A stretch of DNA of 64,000 nt from Aspidapion aeneum (GCA_963576565.1 OY755039.1:142235369-142299368), one strand, 5' to 3'; positions 11,969 to 23,845 are shown, numbered from the stretch's first letter. Notes: generated from the sequence alone by a model not told the origin. Program-made: numbers and translations.

Positions 11969-12570
11969 TATATAATTAAAGACTGGTCGTCATCAGTTTT
12001 GTTTTTAAATCATATTGCAAGTAACAAAAAACTATACCTAAATAATTATACAATAGTTACAAAATAATTTTCTTTAACTTTTTTACTGTTTTTCGACTCT
12101 TATCAGTCCCTGTATCATCAAGCTTTCGTTTAATTGTGGATTCATTTTGCTTTTTGGTATTTATAAATTTGATTCTTCACTCTTTGTTTTCAAATAAATG
12201 TATTAAATTATATGGAATAAAAATACTTTTTTTTAAATTTAAAATTGGCACCATGCAATTTTATGAACCATTTGTCCATTTTGTTAACATTTTTTTTCCA
12301 TGATGGTAAAGGCTCAGTTAAGCCTCCAAAAGAAAGGCTTTGCACCCAAGATGGCATGGCATGTGAATGCATGTTGAGGGAACTCATTGAGATGCTTTCG
12401 TGCTAAAATCCTGCAATATAAACTAAACTATATTTTTCTAAAATCTCTTTTAGTCTTTAAAACATTTATAGCAAGCACGGAACAGCTATAAACACGACTT
12501 ACAAGACGACATGACCCAAAAGGTACACAATTTCCTGGCAAAAGACGAAATTATGTTATAAACAGCGTTT

Positions 12571-12643
12571 GACTGCTGTTTCCTAGGAAAACTGTGACGT
12601 AGCTCTGACGTCACGGCCGTCATGACACCGAGTTACCAGGCAA
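12571..12643. repeat. Dispersed repeat block shared with 63797-63871
   Basis: About 73 bp, including ctgctgtttcct, gtgacgtag and gttaccaggcaaccg, recur in inverse orientation near the right end of the window. The surrounding 11969-12839 shows no other recognisable feature. Confidence 0.5.
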
Positions 12644-12839
12644 CCGGTTTATTTAATGACCGTGGTTTGACCCTACTTGTGTTCAAGTAACGCAGGCTAC
12701 TAGTTCCTTTATTTAGAGACAATGTTACCGGGCATATAACGTTATGTCAAAATGTAATGTAAATTTAAAATATTTTAGATACCAGACAATTATTTTAAGA
12801 GCTACCAATGCGGGGTAATATGCAGATTTAATTTTATGG

Positions 12840-14110
12840 CAGTTATTGAAATTTTGTGACAATTATAGAGGTATATCTGTGACTAGTACGCTAAGCAGAA
12901 TATACTGTAAAATAATAAGAAATAAAGTGGAGAACGAATATAAAGACATGGAGGCAGAAGAACAAGCCGGTCTCAGGGCGCGTAGATCAACTTCAGATCA
13001 TCTATTTTGTATAACCCAAGTTATTGGAAAGAAAATGGCATACTGACAAGAGCTGCATCTGCTTTACGTCGATTTGCAGAAGGCATATGATAGTATACCA
13101 CTAAATCTACTTTAGAAAGCGTTGGAAAACACAAACATATGCGTACACAACTAATTAAGGCCATCAAAGAGTTATACCGCAATGGTACAAGGCAAAAGTT
13201 AAAATAAAAGCAAAACTAACCCAGGGGTTTCAAGTAAATAAAGGTCTTAAACAAGGTTGCTGTATTTCGCCTACGCTCTTCAAGATATACTTGGAACAAG
13301 TCCTTAAAGTATGGAAGAGAAAATGCCAAAACATGGGAATTCCGTGGGACGAAACTACCTTGTATACTTTCTGTTTCGCCGATGATCAGATAGTAGTGGC
13401 TTAGGATTATGACGCCCTCGAATATATGACACGAAAACTAATAGAAGAGTACAATAAGTGGGGACGAGAGGTTAATCTCAATAAGACAGAGTATATGTGT
13501 ATCGGTGGAAAGAAACAGGATCTAATCTTAAATACCGGGCAGCGAATTCAGTCCTGTGATGAGTATAAATACTTCTAAAAATTACTGCTGACGGAACACT
13601 AGACAAAACTATAAAGGATCGAAACGTACAAGGAAGAAAAGCAATAACTTTATTAAATGTAATAATTTGGGACCAAAGTATATGAAAACATAACAAAAAG
13701 CTAACATAAGCTTTTGTAAAAAGTATTATTACAGACAGCTCAGAAGTAGGGCCAATCAAGGATAGAACAGAAAAAATGCTTTCCGCTACGGACATGAACT
13801 ATTGGAGAAGAGCAGCAGGGAAATCAAAAAGAGAAAGAGTTACAAATCAAAGAATAAGAGAAATTATGACAGTTGGTGAACGTACTTTAGTGGATGATAT
13901 AAGAACAAAACAACTGGTGTGGTACGGACATGTACAAAGAATGAATGATGAAAGACTACCTAAACAAATACTACAATGGAAACCAACTGGCCGAAGAAAA
14001 CGAGGACGGCCAAGGAGAAGCTGGAGAGAAGGAATAGACAGTGAAATCAGAATAAGAGGCCTAGATGATTAATTATGGGCAAACAGAAACGAGTGGAGAT
14101 TGGGTATCGG
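12840..14110 (+). pseudogene. LINE reverse transcriptase pseudogene (copy 1 of a family)
   Basis: Interrupted plus-strand frames give RT blocks in order: NYRGISVTSTLSRIYCKII, EQAGLRARRSTSDHLFCI, LHLLYVDLQKAYDSIP, GLKQGCCISPTLFKIYLEQV, the palm FADDQIVVA, then a thumb region and the C-terminal YGHVQRMNDERLPKQ with GRRKRGRPRRSW. Several stops and frameshifts make it non-functional. A related, more truncated copy lies at 19540-20375. An AT dinucleotide array follows the 3' end. Confidence 0.85.
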
Positions 14111-14134
14111 AAGACGTAGAACGTTGTGAAACCG

Positions 14135-14137
<3 letters not shown>

Positions 14138-14174
<37 letters not shown>
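14138..14174. repeat. (AT)n microsatellite
   Basis: Uninterrupted AT dinucleotides directly behind the LINE relic, possibly seeded by its 3' tail. Confidence 0.9.
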
Positions 14175-14176
<2 letters not shown>

Positions 14177-14736
14177 AATTTTTTTTAATAAAAACTGGTA
14201 AGTATGTATATGTTGTTTGGAAACAGTGTTCACCATATAACCAAAAGTCATCAATGTTCTGTGAAGGGCGTAAAAAAATAAGAAGTACACAGTAATCACA
14301 GATCTAATCATATATCTTCCTGGCGGTTTTTCACTGGTATTGCTCTTTCAGTTTTTCTTTAGTTGTTTTTGAAACTTTTTAATTAATTTTGCCTACAGAA
14401 CACAATACAGGCTTTTGACAGATAAATAAAGGATTAAAGATAAAAAATTGTGTCTGCAAAAGATCAAAATTGGGCTACTAAATATCACGTGACATCTGTC
14501 ATTTAATGTCACATTTATAAAGGATATACAGTTAGGAGGGCGTCCAAAAGGTTCCTAATATTTGTGCAAGTGTGTCCGCTTATTATTTTAAAAGTAATAT
14601 TTAAACAAGCTCTTATTATATTTTCTAAATGTAATGTTTGGCTTACAAAGAAGAAAATTTATTAAACCTTAAAAAAAGTTAAATATCTCAAAAACCGCTT
14701 ATAGTGTTAAATCCTGTATCAGCGGTTTCAAGTAGG
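14175..14736. other. No recognisable feature
   Basis: AT-rich sequence without supported genes or repeats. Confidence 0.4.
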
Positions 14737-14960
14737 GTCTATTTTCACGGTGGATAGAATAGACCGGTGTTCGGATCTTATAAATATATGTCGAATTTTT
14801 ACGTCACTGGCGGTCCAGCTGATTTTTAGAAACAAAAGTTAGATATAATATGAACAACTAATATTTTTTGATTTTTTTGTAAATTAAGGCAATTTTTGTA
14901 CTGTTTGTTAGTATATTCTTATAAAATAATATTTGTCAGACATAGCAGTCGTTATTTTTT

Positions 14961-15650
14961 AGCTCACACATATACTATACTATAGTAGTGTGAGCTATGG
15001 TGATCCTAATTTTTTCGAGAAAAAAAAGTTGCTCCGATTTCAAAAAATTTTCTTTTCTGTCTGTATGTGTGTCTGTATGTCTGTCTGTAACGACCAACGC
15101 GCATAACTCAAAAACCGCTTGCCCGATTTTAATGAAATTTAGTACCCAGGCTGGGTTTTGGGTCGAGATGGTCCCATTTAAAAATGAACAAAATCCACCG
15201 AACACAAGCCAAATAAAAGGGTGGGGGTAGATTTCAAAAATTAGAGTTTATGAAAAAATATGGCGTGTGTGATATCAAACGAAAGGCAATTGAGTCTGGA
15301 GTTAAACAAAATACATTTTAGTTTATTTAAAAAAAAAAGGGGGGGGGGGGGGGTAAATTTCAAAAATTAGTTTTTAAGTGGAAATATGGCGTGTGTGATA
15401 TCAAACGAAAGGAAATTGAGTCTGGAGTTAAACAAAATACATTTTATTTTTTTTAAAAAAGGGTGGGGGTAGATTTGAAAAATTAGAGTTTAAGTCAAAA
15501 CATGGCTTGTGTGGTATCAAACGAAAGGTAATTGAGTCTGGAGTTCAATAAAACATACTTCAGTTTTTAGTTATATTAGCTTTCACGTAGATACACTATA
15601 ACTATAGTCCCAGTGTGAGCTTAGGTGCCCATAGATTTGCAGAGTATTTT
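14961..15650. mobile_element. Helitron/Helentron-like non-autonomous element, copy 1
   Basis: Starts agctcacac, forming a hairpin with gtgtgagct 30 bp on, and ends with another agctttca...gtgtgagct hairpin followed by gcagagtatttt. Between are a short TCTG-type microsatellite (15055-15089), a conserved block (aactcaaaaaccgctt), and about three tandem units of ~115 bp (gggtgggggtagattt...gtctggagtt). Hairpin ends, microsatellite plus minisatellite, and insertion within a T run without duplication match Helentron-associated elements (HINEs). The empty site is the paralogous MITE at 20593-21554. Confidence 0.65.
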
Positions 15651-16357
15651 AGCCTGCTCCATTTCTCTTTACACAAAAATTAAAATTCGAAGAAAATAAT
15701 TTGTTCGTTTCAGCGTCAAAAATCATCCGCTGACCTACCTCTTTGTTTACTACCCATTACCTTTGATACGAAACGATCACATTTAGTTTGACTTTTGGTT
15801 TAAGTTTTGTGTAATAAAAAATAAAGCGGGCCAAAAAAAAATATCGACAATACGTCTAGAAAATTACATTATAAGGATGTACCAGAAAACAGTAGGAAAA
15901 TGGCCTTAGTTTTCAAAAAATTCAAAAAATATCAGTTGTTCCGTTGTTCAACTTTTGTTTACAAAAATCAGCTGGACCACCAGTGACGTGAAAAATTCGA
16001 CATATCGCACCCCTAAAAAAACAAAGGCTTTTGGCATCATTTAACTTAAATGAGAGCTGCCTATCGATTAGTAATAAAATTAAAGCAAAATTTTGATTAT
16101 CTGACCGAAAAGTGATTTACTAAATCACTAGTCATTAAGGCCTAACTTTTTTTTCTTTAAAAATCTCCTACCTATTTTCAATGTAGACAAAAAATAGTTC
16201 ACAATTTTCTTAGAACAAACATTACTTAACAAGCATCTCAAAAAAAATTGTTCAATCATCTTTGAAACTAGATTTATAAATAAAAACAAACGAGAGCTAC
16301 AAAAAAACCTAAGATCTAACTTTTGTTTACAAAAATCAGCAGTGACGTAGAAAATTC

Positions 16358-16360
<3 letters not shown>

Positions 16361-16420
<60 letters not shown>
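16361..16420. repeat. (AT)30 microsatellite
   Basis: Perfect AT repeat of 60 bp next to the right inverted repeat of the Mutator-like element; the second copy has only about five units at the same place (near 21511), so it grew after insertion. Confidence 0.95.
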
Positions 16421-16423
<3 letters not shown>

Positions 16424-16659
16424 ATCCGAACACCGGTCTATTCTATCCACCGTGGTCTATTTTCACCTCCTTAAAGCAATGCGTCCACTTACCAGTCCCC
16501 TTGTATATTGGCTCTTCACTTACTCTTGCACAGAAGTATAAGTTTTGTGCTGGCCTTTAAAGAGCCCTTTCATCTACCTCACCTCACAAGTCGCCACTGC
16601 CTAAATTGCACCAAAATAAATAAATGGATCGATACCGATACCTTCCTAGCCCATCAGTA

Positions 16660-17662
16660 CCCACATATAACAATCACGTGTTTAACAAGTAAAAAAGGCA
16701 AAAAAAAAATACGTTGATTTTAAAAGCTGCTAGAAAAAAACGTTTATTTCATATACGATAACAAGCTTAATAGGTCATTCATTAACGTTATAAAAAATAA
16801 CGTTGCTAAAAACTGCGTTTTAATAACGCCATTATCAAATTAAAACAGCAATGTTTTTACGTTAGTTTCACGTGATTTTTATCAACGTTAAAATCACATT
16901 AGATTCACGCCTGTTCTCCACGAATTTTAAAACGCGACTCGCATTGCTTTTCTACCGAATATTTTTGAGATTTTACTAGCAGCAGCGCCACCTATTGTCG
17001 GAATTTTTCACTTTAACGAAATCTATCAGGTAGTGCTTTGGCCTCTAAACTCCAAAAACCTGTTAAGGAACTGATCCCTGATCCACGATCACGGCGCATC
17101 TGTTATTAACCTGATAAACACACATTAATATTCTGTGAAAGTGTTTACTGTTAAAAAATCTTGTTTATCTTTAAAAAAAAACATAATGTATATAGATAGA
17201 TATATAGATATTTTGTCTTGCCTTGAGCGCCATCTTTAAAATTGTCTTGAAGTGTTGTAGTCTTAAACTAGTAAACTTTTATAACTTCTTTTCGCGTCTC
17301 TTTTAAGTTAAAAAATGTTATTAAAAAACGTGACCAAAAAAGACGCAAAAAGTTAGTAGGTTTGAGAAGTCTTAATCTAGTGGCGTTTTAGAACATGTTG
17401 TGGAGGACTTTTCAAGTGTGACCTTGGTGCATGAAAATAACGAGGCTAAAAAACACGTTATATACACAGCACCAGAAACTTCAGCAAAAAGTACATTTTT
17501 ATAGCTTGATTTCTCCTTGTTTTTAAGTTATCTTTAAGCATGTAGATTTAACAAAATAAATATTACATGGTATGCGGTTGTTTTCAAGTAAAAAAAAACT
17601 TTGTTATTTTTGTTCACGTTAATTTAACGTTGATGTGATTTTTGTGCAAGTGAACTCCATGC
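16660..17662. mobile_element. AACGTT-rich non-autonomous element, copy A
   Basis: About 1 kb, repeated in inverse orientation at 21813-23607. Shared blocks include aagcttaataggtcattcat, ttagattcacgcc and cttgaagtgttgtagt. Ends approximate ccacatatAacaatcacgtg at the left and gatgtgatttttgtgca at the right. It gives the unoccupied site for the Helitron-like element in copy B. No gene inside. Confidence 0.65.
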
Positions 17663-17726
17663 TATATCAGCCTTGAAACCTTTTTTGGTAATAACACAGA
17701 TTATTCAGAAAAATGTGTTTGTTATC

Positions 17727-18088
17727 ATGGGCGCACCCGGGGGGGGGGGCGGGGCCCGGGCCCCCCCAAGCCTTTGATTTTTTGACATATTTTCAACATA
17801 TTTGAGGATAAAACACAAAAAATAGCTTAAAATGTGACATTATGAGGCTTCGGGCCCCCCCAAGGCAGCGTAGTTTGCCGCGTTCCCGCTAAAAACATGA
17901 TGACTTTTTTTTTTTTTGTTTTTGGTCGCAAGATTTTTGAGGGGTGCCCTTTTTAACTGTCGGCCCCGCCCCACACATGATGACCTTTTTTTTTTGGTCG
18001 CACGATTTTGTGAGAGGCGCCTTCTTAGCTGTCGACCCCCAAGAGGCCTCGGGCCCCCCCCCAAGACACATTCCTGGGTGCGCCACTG
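17727..18088. mobile_element. hAT-like MITE with GC-rich ends (cagtggcgcaccc type)
   Basis: The right end reads gggtgcgccactg; the left end is its slightly decayed complement. Flanks are 8-bp near-identical repeats (ttgttatc at 17719-17726, ttgttata at 18089-18096), as for hAT elements. The interior has G/C homopolymers and repeated ggtcgcaagattt-type blocks shared with 55230-55617. Confidence 0.7.
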
Positions 18089-18103
18089 TTGTTATACTCT
18101 CTT

Positions 18104-18246
18104 CTGAAATCCGCATATTGATGTGCTGCTCCGGTAAAAAGTGAGCAAATTTAACCTGTCAAAAAACTCTCGTTAGTATTAATAGATTTTGACCAAAATC
18201 TAAGCAGCACGTTACAGTGTCGAACTTCGTTTCGTTTAAATTATTT
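18104..18246. repeat. Fragment of the repeat family seen at 40550 and 55040
   Basis: The block from about 18155 to 18230 (gttagtattaatagattttg, then gtgtcgaac) matches 55046-55110 and, inverted, part of 41060-41140. It is the target into which the LINE at 18259 inserted. Confidence 0.5.
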
Positions 18247-18258
18247 TCTTATATTTTA

Positions 18259-19217
18259 GTAGTAGTAGTAGTAGTAGTGGGGGGGTTGACCCGCAGGTCT
18301 GACAAGTAGGCCAGAGTAGGCCCTTTTTGCCATGCCCCAAGTCTGTCCCTTAACCCACTCTCTGCACTTCCCTTTGATGGTCGGGTAACTCATTGGGCCT
18401 TCCTGTTCTCTTTACAATGTCCAGTAAGTCTGCCCATTTGAGCATGTGCAGTTCTTCCTCGCTCAGAGTTGGCGCTCCGAGTGCCTGTTGTCTCATCCTT
18501 GCGTAGGCCTCGCATTCTGCCACGAGGTGTCTTGATGTCTCTTCTTCCTGTCCACAGGCTGGGCAGGTAGGGTCATTCTCGACTCCTATACGTGTCATGT
18601 GCCTCCTCAACCGGTTATGTCCGGTTTGAGTACCTATCAGCAGTCCGAGGTCTTTTCGTGTCCGTCCCTGCATCCATCTAATTCTGGTCGTTTTTGGACA
18701 GTCTGTCTGCAACCCGTTCCTGTTTCCCAGAAGTTTAAGAGCGCGTCCTGGGCCCATTTGTTGAGTCCGCTTTGCACTTGTCTTTTTGTCACGCCCAAAA
18801 GTGGCTCCGGTCCTACATAGGCGGTTCCTGCCCCGAGTCGTGCGAGTTCGTCCGCCTTCTCGTGGCCTGGTACCCCTGTATGTCCCGGAACCCAAACCAG
18901 CGTCACCCGTTTGCCATCGCTTAGGGTCTCCAGCGCCTCTGCGCATTCTTCCACCAAGCCGTCAGCTATCTTGGGTGCGTTTAGCGCCTTCAGGGTGGCT
19001 TGATTGCCAGAGCAAAAAAAGCTCCTCTTCGCTGTTCCGAACCTCTTCTAGGGTTGCCGCAATTATTATGGCGTAAACTTCTGCTTGAAAAACAGTAGCC
19101 TGCTCACCGAGCGAGTAGCTCTTCTGAACTTCTAGTTTTTCCACATATACTCCCGCTCCTGTGGTTTGCCTCTCTGATAGTTTGGATCCATCAGTGTAGC
19201 AAACTAAAGCGCTCTCC
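18259..19217 (-). pseudogene. 5'-truncated LINE: RNase H domain and C-terminal zinc knuckle
   Basis: The minus strand begins at CYTDGSKLSERQTTGAGVYV, an RNase H start with its first Asp, then ATVFQAEVYAI (Glu), VPGHTGVPGHEKADELAR (last Asp), then, after a frameshift, a Cys/His tail CPACGQEEETSRHLVAEC. This order is found in R1/LOA/I-type LINEs. The third acidic position is changed (CSGNQATL instead of SDxQAAL). The 3' tail is a (CTA)n run. A perfect 12-bp duplication, tcttatatttta, flanks it at 18247-18258 and 19218-19229, so this is a complete record of one truncated insertion. Confidence 0.85.
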
Positions 19218-19229
19218 TCTTATATTTTA

Positions 19230-19539
19230 CTTTCGTTTGTTTTATTTTCGACAAAATTATGGTTCGATATTTTTTTTCCGACCTGAAGGAAATGTGTGCG
19301 AAGATTGCTCTTAAATGTTATCATTAATCTTGCAGGCCTTGCTGAATTCGAGCCGCTCTGAATTCACCTTATAATTATGAGCATTACATGCAAAGAAAGG
19401 GAACTGCAACTCTTCGTTTATCATTTTTATACAAAACGCCAGTGACGTATCAACTTCTTCTTAATCTTAAAAATAGGGGGACATAAAATAATTTAATCAA
19501 TATTAAACCATATAAATAGAGCAGTTAGCAGAAGAACCT
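19230..19539. other. No recognisable feature
   Basis: Unassigned DNA between two LINE relics. Confidence 0.4.
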
Positions 19540-20375
19540 CTCCGAATCTTTTTAAAATATATATCGCAGTAGCTCTAAAAAACTGGAAACGTAAAGTACA
19601 CGGCATGGGAATACAACTTAACGACCCATTTACCATATACACACTACAGTTTGATGACGACCAGAAGTAAGTAATGGTAGCTAATGATAAAAACGACTTG
19701 GAGTATATGACGAGAAAGTTAACGGAAGAATATCAAAAGTGGGGGTTAACAGTAAACGTGGACAAAATACAGCACCTATATATTGAAAACGAATCAAGTG
19801 AATTAGAAATTGATAATGGACAAACAATATCTTCATGCAATGATTGTATACTTGGGTGTCACATTTGATAAGACAGCAACAGACTGTTCGGTTCGGAAGA
19901 ACTGGAAAAAAGAATGGTATAGGTACTCACCATCAAACAACGGTAAAAGCAAAAACGGTTATTGGATGTCTTAACAGTATTATATGGAGCACGCTATTGT
20001 ATGGAATAGAGAGAAAAATGGAAAGTGTCGAAATGGATGCAATAAGAAGATCAATGAGAATATCTAGAACAGATTATGTAAGAAAAGAAATCATAATAGA
20101 ATAGAAAGAATGGGAATAGAGGGAAGCATAACGGATCACATCACTAAAAGACAACTGATATGGTACGGCCATGTACAACGGATGAACGACGAAAGATTAC
20201 CAAAGCAGGTCATTGAATGGCAACCAATAGGGCGCAGAAAAAGAGGGCATTCTAAACTGAAATGGCAACCGTCAATCCAAAGATCAATGAGTCAAAAAAA
20301 CCTGACAGAAGATGATTATCAGGATCGAAGGAGGTGGAGAATAGGCGTCGGACAACGTAGAAAAACATTCTAGGC
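19540..20375 (+). pseudogene. LINE reverse transcriptase pseudogene (copy 2)
   Basis: Broken plus-strand frames match the C-terminal half of 12840-14110: a palm remnant with FDDDQK, DLEYMTRKLTEEYQKWGL, and the tail LIWYGHVQRMNDERLPKQ with GRRKRG. The fingers are missing. The copy has diverged from copy 1 by frameshifts and substitutions. Confidence 0.8.
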
Positions 20376-20592
20376 CGACATAGTTGTAAATGATCTTCGA
20401 ATTAACGACACGGATATATAAAATGATTACTTAGTAGTCAAGTAACAATTAGTAACGAATATTCAAAAGTAACGAAAATCAACACCTCTAGTGTTTACGT
20501 ACTCTCCAAATGCCAAAGACTTTGTATTCAGGACATCATGGACAAAAGATAAGAGCACAGTGTTGGATCCCCTACTATAGGCTAGCTACGCT

Positions 20593-21554
20593 CACGGTGA
20601 ACAGAATAGACCGGTGTTCGGATCTGATTTTTGTAAACAAAAGGTAGATATGATATGAACAACTAATATTTTTTGAATTTTTTAAAAACTAAGGCAGTTT
20701 TCCTACTATTTTTTAGTATATTCTTATAAAATAAGATTTTTCAGACATACCAGTCGTTATTTTATTTAGCTCGCTTCATTTCTCTTTACACAAAAATTAC
20801 CTATTCGAAGAAAATAATGTGTTCGTTTCAGCTTCAAAAATAATCCGCTGACCTACATCTTTGTTTACTTCCCAAGTCCTCGGTTCACCTTTGATACTAA
20901 ACGATTACGTTCAGTTTGACTTGTAGTTTAAGTTTTGAGTAATAAAAAATAAAACGGGCTAAAAAAAAAGAACGACAATAAGTCTAGAAAACTATGTTTT
21001 ATAAGGATGTACTAGAAAACAGTGGGAAAATTGCCTTAGTTTTCAAAAAATTCAAAAAATATTAGTAGTTCCGTTGTTCAACTTTTGTTTACAAAAATCA
21101 GCTGGACCACCAGTGACGTGAAAATTTCGACATATCGCACCCCCAAAAAAACAAAGGCTTTTGTCAACATTTAACTTAAATGAGCGTTGCCTATCGATTA
21201 GTAATAAAATTAAAGCAAAATTTTGATTATCTGACCGAAAAGTGATTTACTAAGTCACTGGTCATTAAGGCCTAACTTTTTTTCTTTAAAAATCTCCTAC
21301 CTATTTTCAATGTAGACAAAAAATAGTTAACAATTTTCTTAGAACAAACATTACTTAACAAGCATCTCAAAAAAAATTGTTCAATCATCTTTGAAACTAG
21401 ATTTATAAATAAAAACAAACGAGAGCTACAAAAAAACCTATCATCAGTTATTATGTATTTTCTGAAAAGCCACATTTTTTGAGTTAGGTCTTTGTTCTAT
21501 TGGGGGTGTGATATATATATAAGATCCGAACACCGGTCTACTCTATCCACCGTG
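20593..21554. mobile_element. Mutator-like non-autonomous element, copy 2 (uninterrupted)
   Basis: Ends cacggtgaacagaatagacc and its near complement, flanked by a perfect 9-bp repeat agctacgct (20584-20592, 21555-21563). The interior matches copy 1 on both sides of its Helitron-like insertion, so it shows the empty site (cagtcgttattttatttagc near 20751-20770). No coding content. Confidence 0.8.
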
Positions 21555-22275
21555 AGCTACGCTCATGTATTTGAGTCGCCATTATTACAGAAGGGTATAA
21601 AAATAGTTGTTTAGATTGTGCAAAAGATAAACGATTTATCATTTTGCGCGAGCATGATTAAAATCGATTTCATTATTTTGCCTGTTGCATTGTTGCATGA
21701 GTTGAGTTCCAGTAAAAACGACAGCAAATCTTTTATTCTCACGAGTCACATAGTCTGGCCAGAATAAAATGAGGCGGAAAAGAGATGGCTCAACTCAAAC
21801 TATCTCCCTCTCCACATAGCACAAAAATCACATCAACGTTAAATTAACGTGAACAAAAATAACAAAGTTTTTTTTTACTTGAAAACAACCTCAAACCATG
21901 TAATATTTATTTTATTAAATCTACATGCTTAAAGATAACTTAAAAACAAGGAGAAATCAAGTGATAAAAATGTAATTTTTGCTGAAGTTTCTGGTGCTGT
22001 GTATATAACGTGTTTTTTACCAACATGTTCTAAAACGCCACTAGATTAAGACTTCTAAAACCTACTAAATTTCTGCGTCTTTTTTGGTCACGTTTTTTTA
22101 ATAACATTTTTCTAACTTAAAAGAGACGCGAAAGGAAGTTATAAAAGTTTAGTTTAAGACTACAACACTTCAAGACAATTTTAATCCTGGAAGCCTGGCT
22201 GGGAGACGCCAGGCTTCCAGCATGCAGTGACCCTAGACAAAATATCTATATATCTATGTATAAACATTATGTTTT

Positions 22276-22436
22276 AGCTCACACATATACTATACTATAG
22301 TAGTGTGAGCTATAGTGATCCTAATTTTTTCGAGAAAAAAAAAGTTGCTCCGATTTCAAAAATTTTTAGATATCTTTGCGTTTCAGATGATTTTGAAACT
22401 TTTTTGTTGTGTTGTCTGTCTGTCTGTCTGTCTGTA

Positions 22437-22535
<99 letters not shown>

Positions 22536-23095
22536 ATGTCTGTCTGTAACGACCAACGCGCATAACTCAAAAACCGCTAGCCCGATTTTAATGAAATTTG
22601 GTACCTAAGCTGGGTTTTGACTCGAGATGGTCCCATTTAAAAATAAACAAAATCCACCCAACACAAGCCAAATAAAAGGGTGGGGGTAGATTTCAAAAAT
22701 TAAGTTTATGTAAAAATATGGCGTGTGTGATATCAAACGAAAGGTAATTGAGTCTGGAGTAAAACAAAATACATTTTAGTTTATTTAACAAAAAAAGGGT
22801 GGGGGTAAATTTCAAAAATTGGAATTTATGTGAAAATATGGCGTGTGTGATATCAAACGAAAGGTAGTTGAGTCTGGAGTTAAACAAAATACATTTTAGT
22901 TTTTTTTTAAATGGGGGTAGATTTCACAAATTTGAGTTTAAGTAATAACGTGGCTTGTGTAGTATCAAACGACAGGTAATTGAGTCTAGAGTTGAATAAA
23001 ATATATTTCAGTTTTTAGTTATATTAGCTCACACGTACACTATAAATATAGTATCTAGTGTGAGCTTAAGTGCCCAAAAATTGGCAGAGTATTTT
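22276..23095. mobile_element. Helitron/Helentron-like non-autonomous element, copy 2
   Basis: Same plan as 14961-15650: agctcacac hairpin, conserved ttgaaacttttttgttg lead, microsatellite (22414-22548), block aactcaaaaaccgct, three to four ~115-bp units, a gtgtgagctt hairpin and an agtatttt end. It sits inside a poly-T tract that is uninterrupted in copy A of the host element (near 17172-17185), with no target duplication visible. Confidence 0.65.
22414..22548. repeat. (TCTG)n microsatellite, ~34 units
   Basis: Nearly pure TCTG array with two TATG interruptions, at the same internal position in which copy 1 has nine and copy 3 about 521 units. Confidence 0.95.
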
Positions 23096-23714
23096 TTTAA
23101 AGCTAACAAGATTTTTTAACAGTAAACACTTTCACAGAATATTAATGTGTCTTTATAAGGTTAATAACAGATGCGTCGTGATCGTGAAGGATAAGGGATC
23201 AGTTCCTTAATTTTTGGAGTTTAGAGGCCAAAGCACTGCCTGATAGATTTCGTCAAAGTGCAAAATACCGACAATAGCTGCTAGTAAAATCTCAAAAATA
23301 TTCGGTAGAAGAGCCATGCAAGTCGCGTTTTAAAATTCGTGTAGAAAAGGCGTGAATCTAATGTGATTTTAACGTTGATAAAAATCACTTGAAACTAACG
23401 TAAAGAAATTGCTGTTTTAATTTGATAATGGCGTTATTACAACGCAGTTTTTAGCAACGTTATTTTTTATTTATAACGTTAATGAATGACCTATTAAGCT
23501 TGTTTTCATGTATGAAATAAACGATTTTTTCTAGCAGCTTTTAAACTCAACGCTTTTTTTTCTCACACCTTTTTTACGTGTTAAACACGTGATTGTGCTA
23601 TGTGGGTCTGTTTATAGCACTTACTACTACTGGGTTATCTTCATTTTTAGTAAATTTACCATGAACAAAATTTTATTACAACAAGAAAAAACGGTACTCA
23701 TCTGGTACGTTTAA

Positions 23715-23845
23715 CCGAATCGACTCCAGCCCGTTCATAATTCACACCGTTTTATTGGGTTTCTTTTGTTACCACTGGCTCAACTCGAATCCGGCCCGTT
23801 CACAATTCACACTCTTTTATTGGGCCTCTATTATTATCGCTGGGC
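23715..23845. repeat. Two-unit tandem repeat (~65 bp units)
   Basis: Units share cccgttca, aattcacac and ttttattggg. The rest of 23608-24410 has no recognised feature. Confidence 0.5.

Larger units (their letters stand above)
14746..16454. mobile_element. Mutator-like non-autonomous element, copy 1 (interrupted)
   Basis: Inverted ends start cacggtggatagaatagacc and finish with the complement. It is flanked by a perfect 9-bp direct repeat gtctatttt (14737-14745 and 16455-16463); 9-bp duplications are typical of Mutator-like elements. It shares ends and interior with 20593-21554. It has been split by a Helitron-like insertion at 14961-15650, and an AT microsatellite has expanded beside its right end. 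No transposase. Confidence 0.8.
21813..23607. mobile_element. AACGTT-rich non-autonomous element, copy B (interrupted)
   Basis: Terminal inverted repeat about 13 bp: ccacatagcacaa at the left, its complement at the right. The interior is the reverse of 16660-17662 apart from a Helitron-like insertion at 22276-23095 and a short unrelated segment near 22190-22230. No gene. Confidence 0.7.

Noticed and set aside
16128..16541. Tyr/Ile-repeat frames around 16361-16420
   Set aside because: Translation of an AT dinucleotide array.
18599..19076. Plus-strand frames over the RNase H region
   Set aside because: Shadows of the minus-strand LINE coding sequence.
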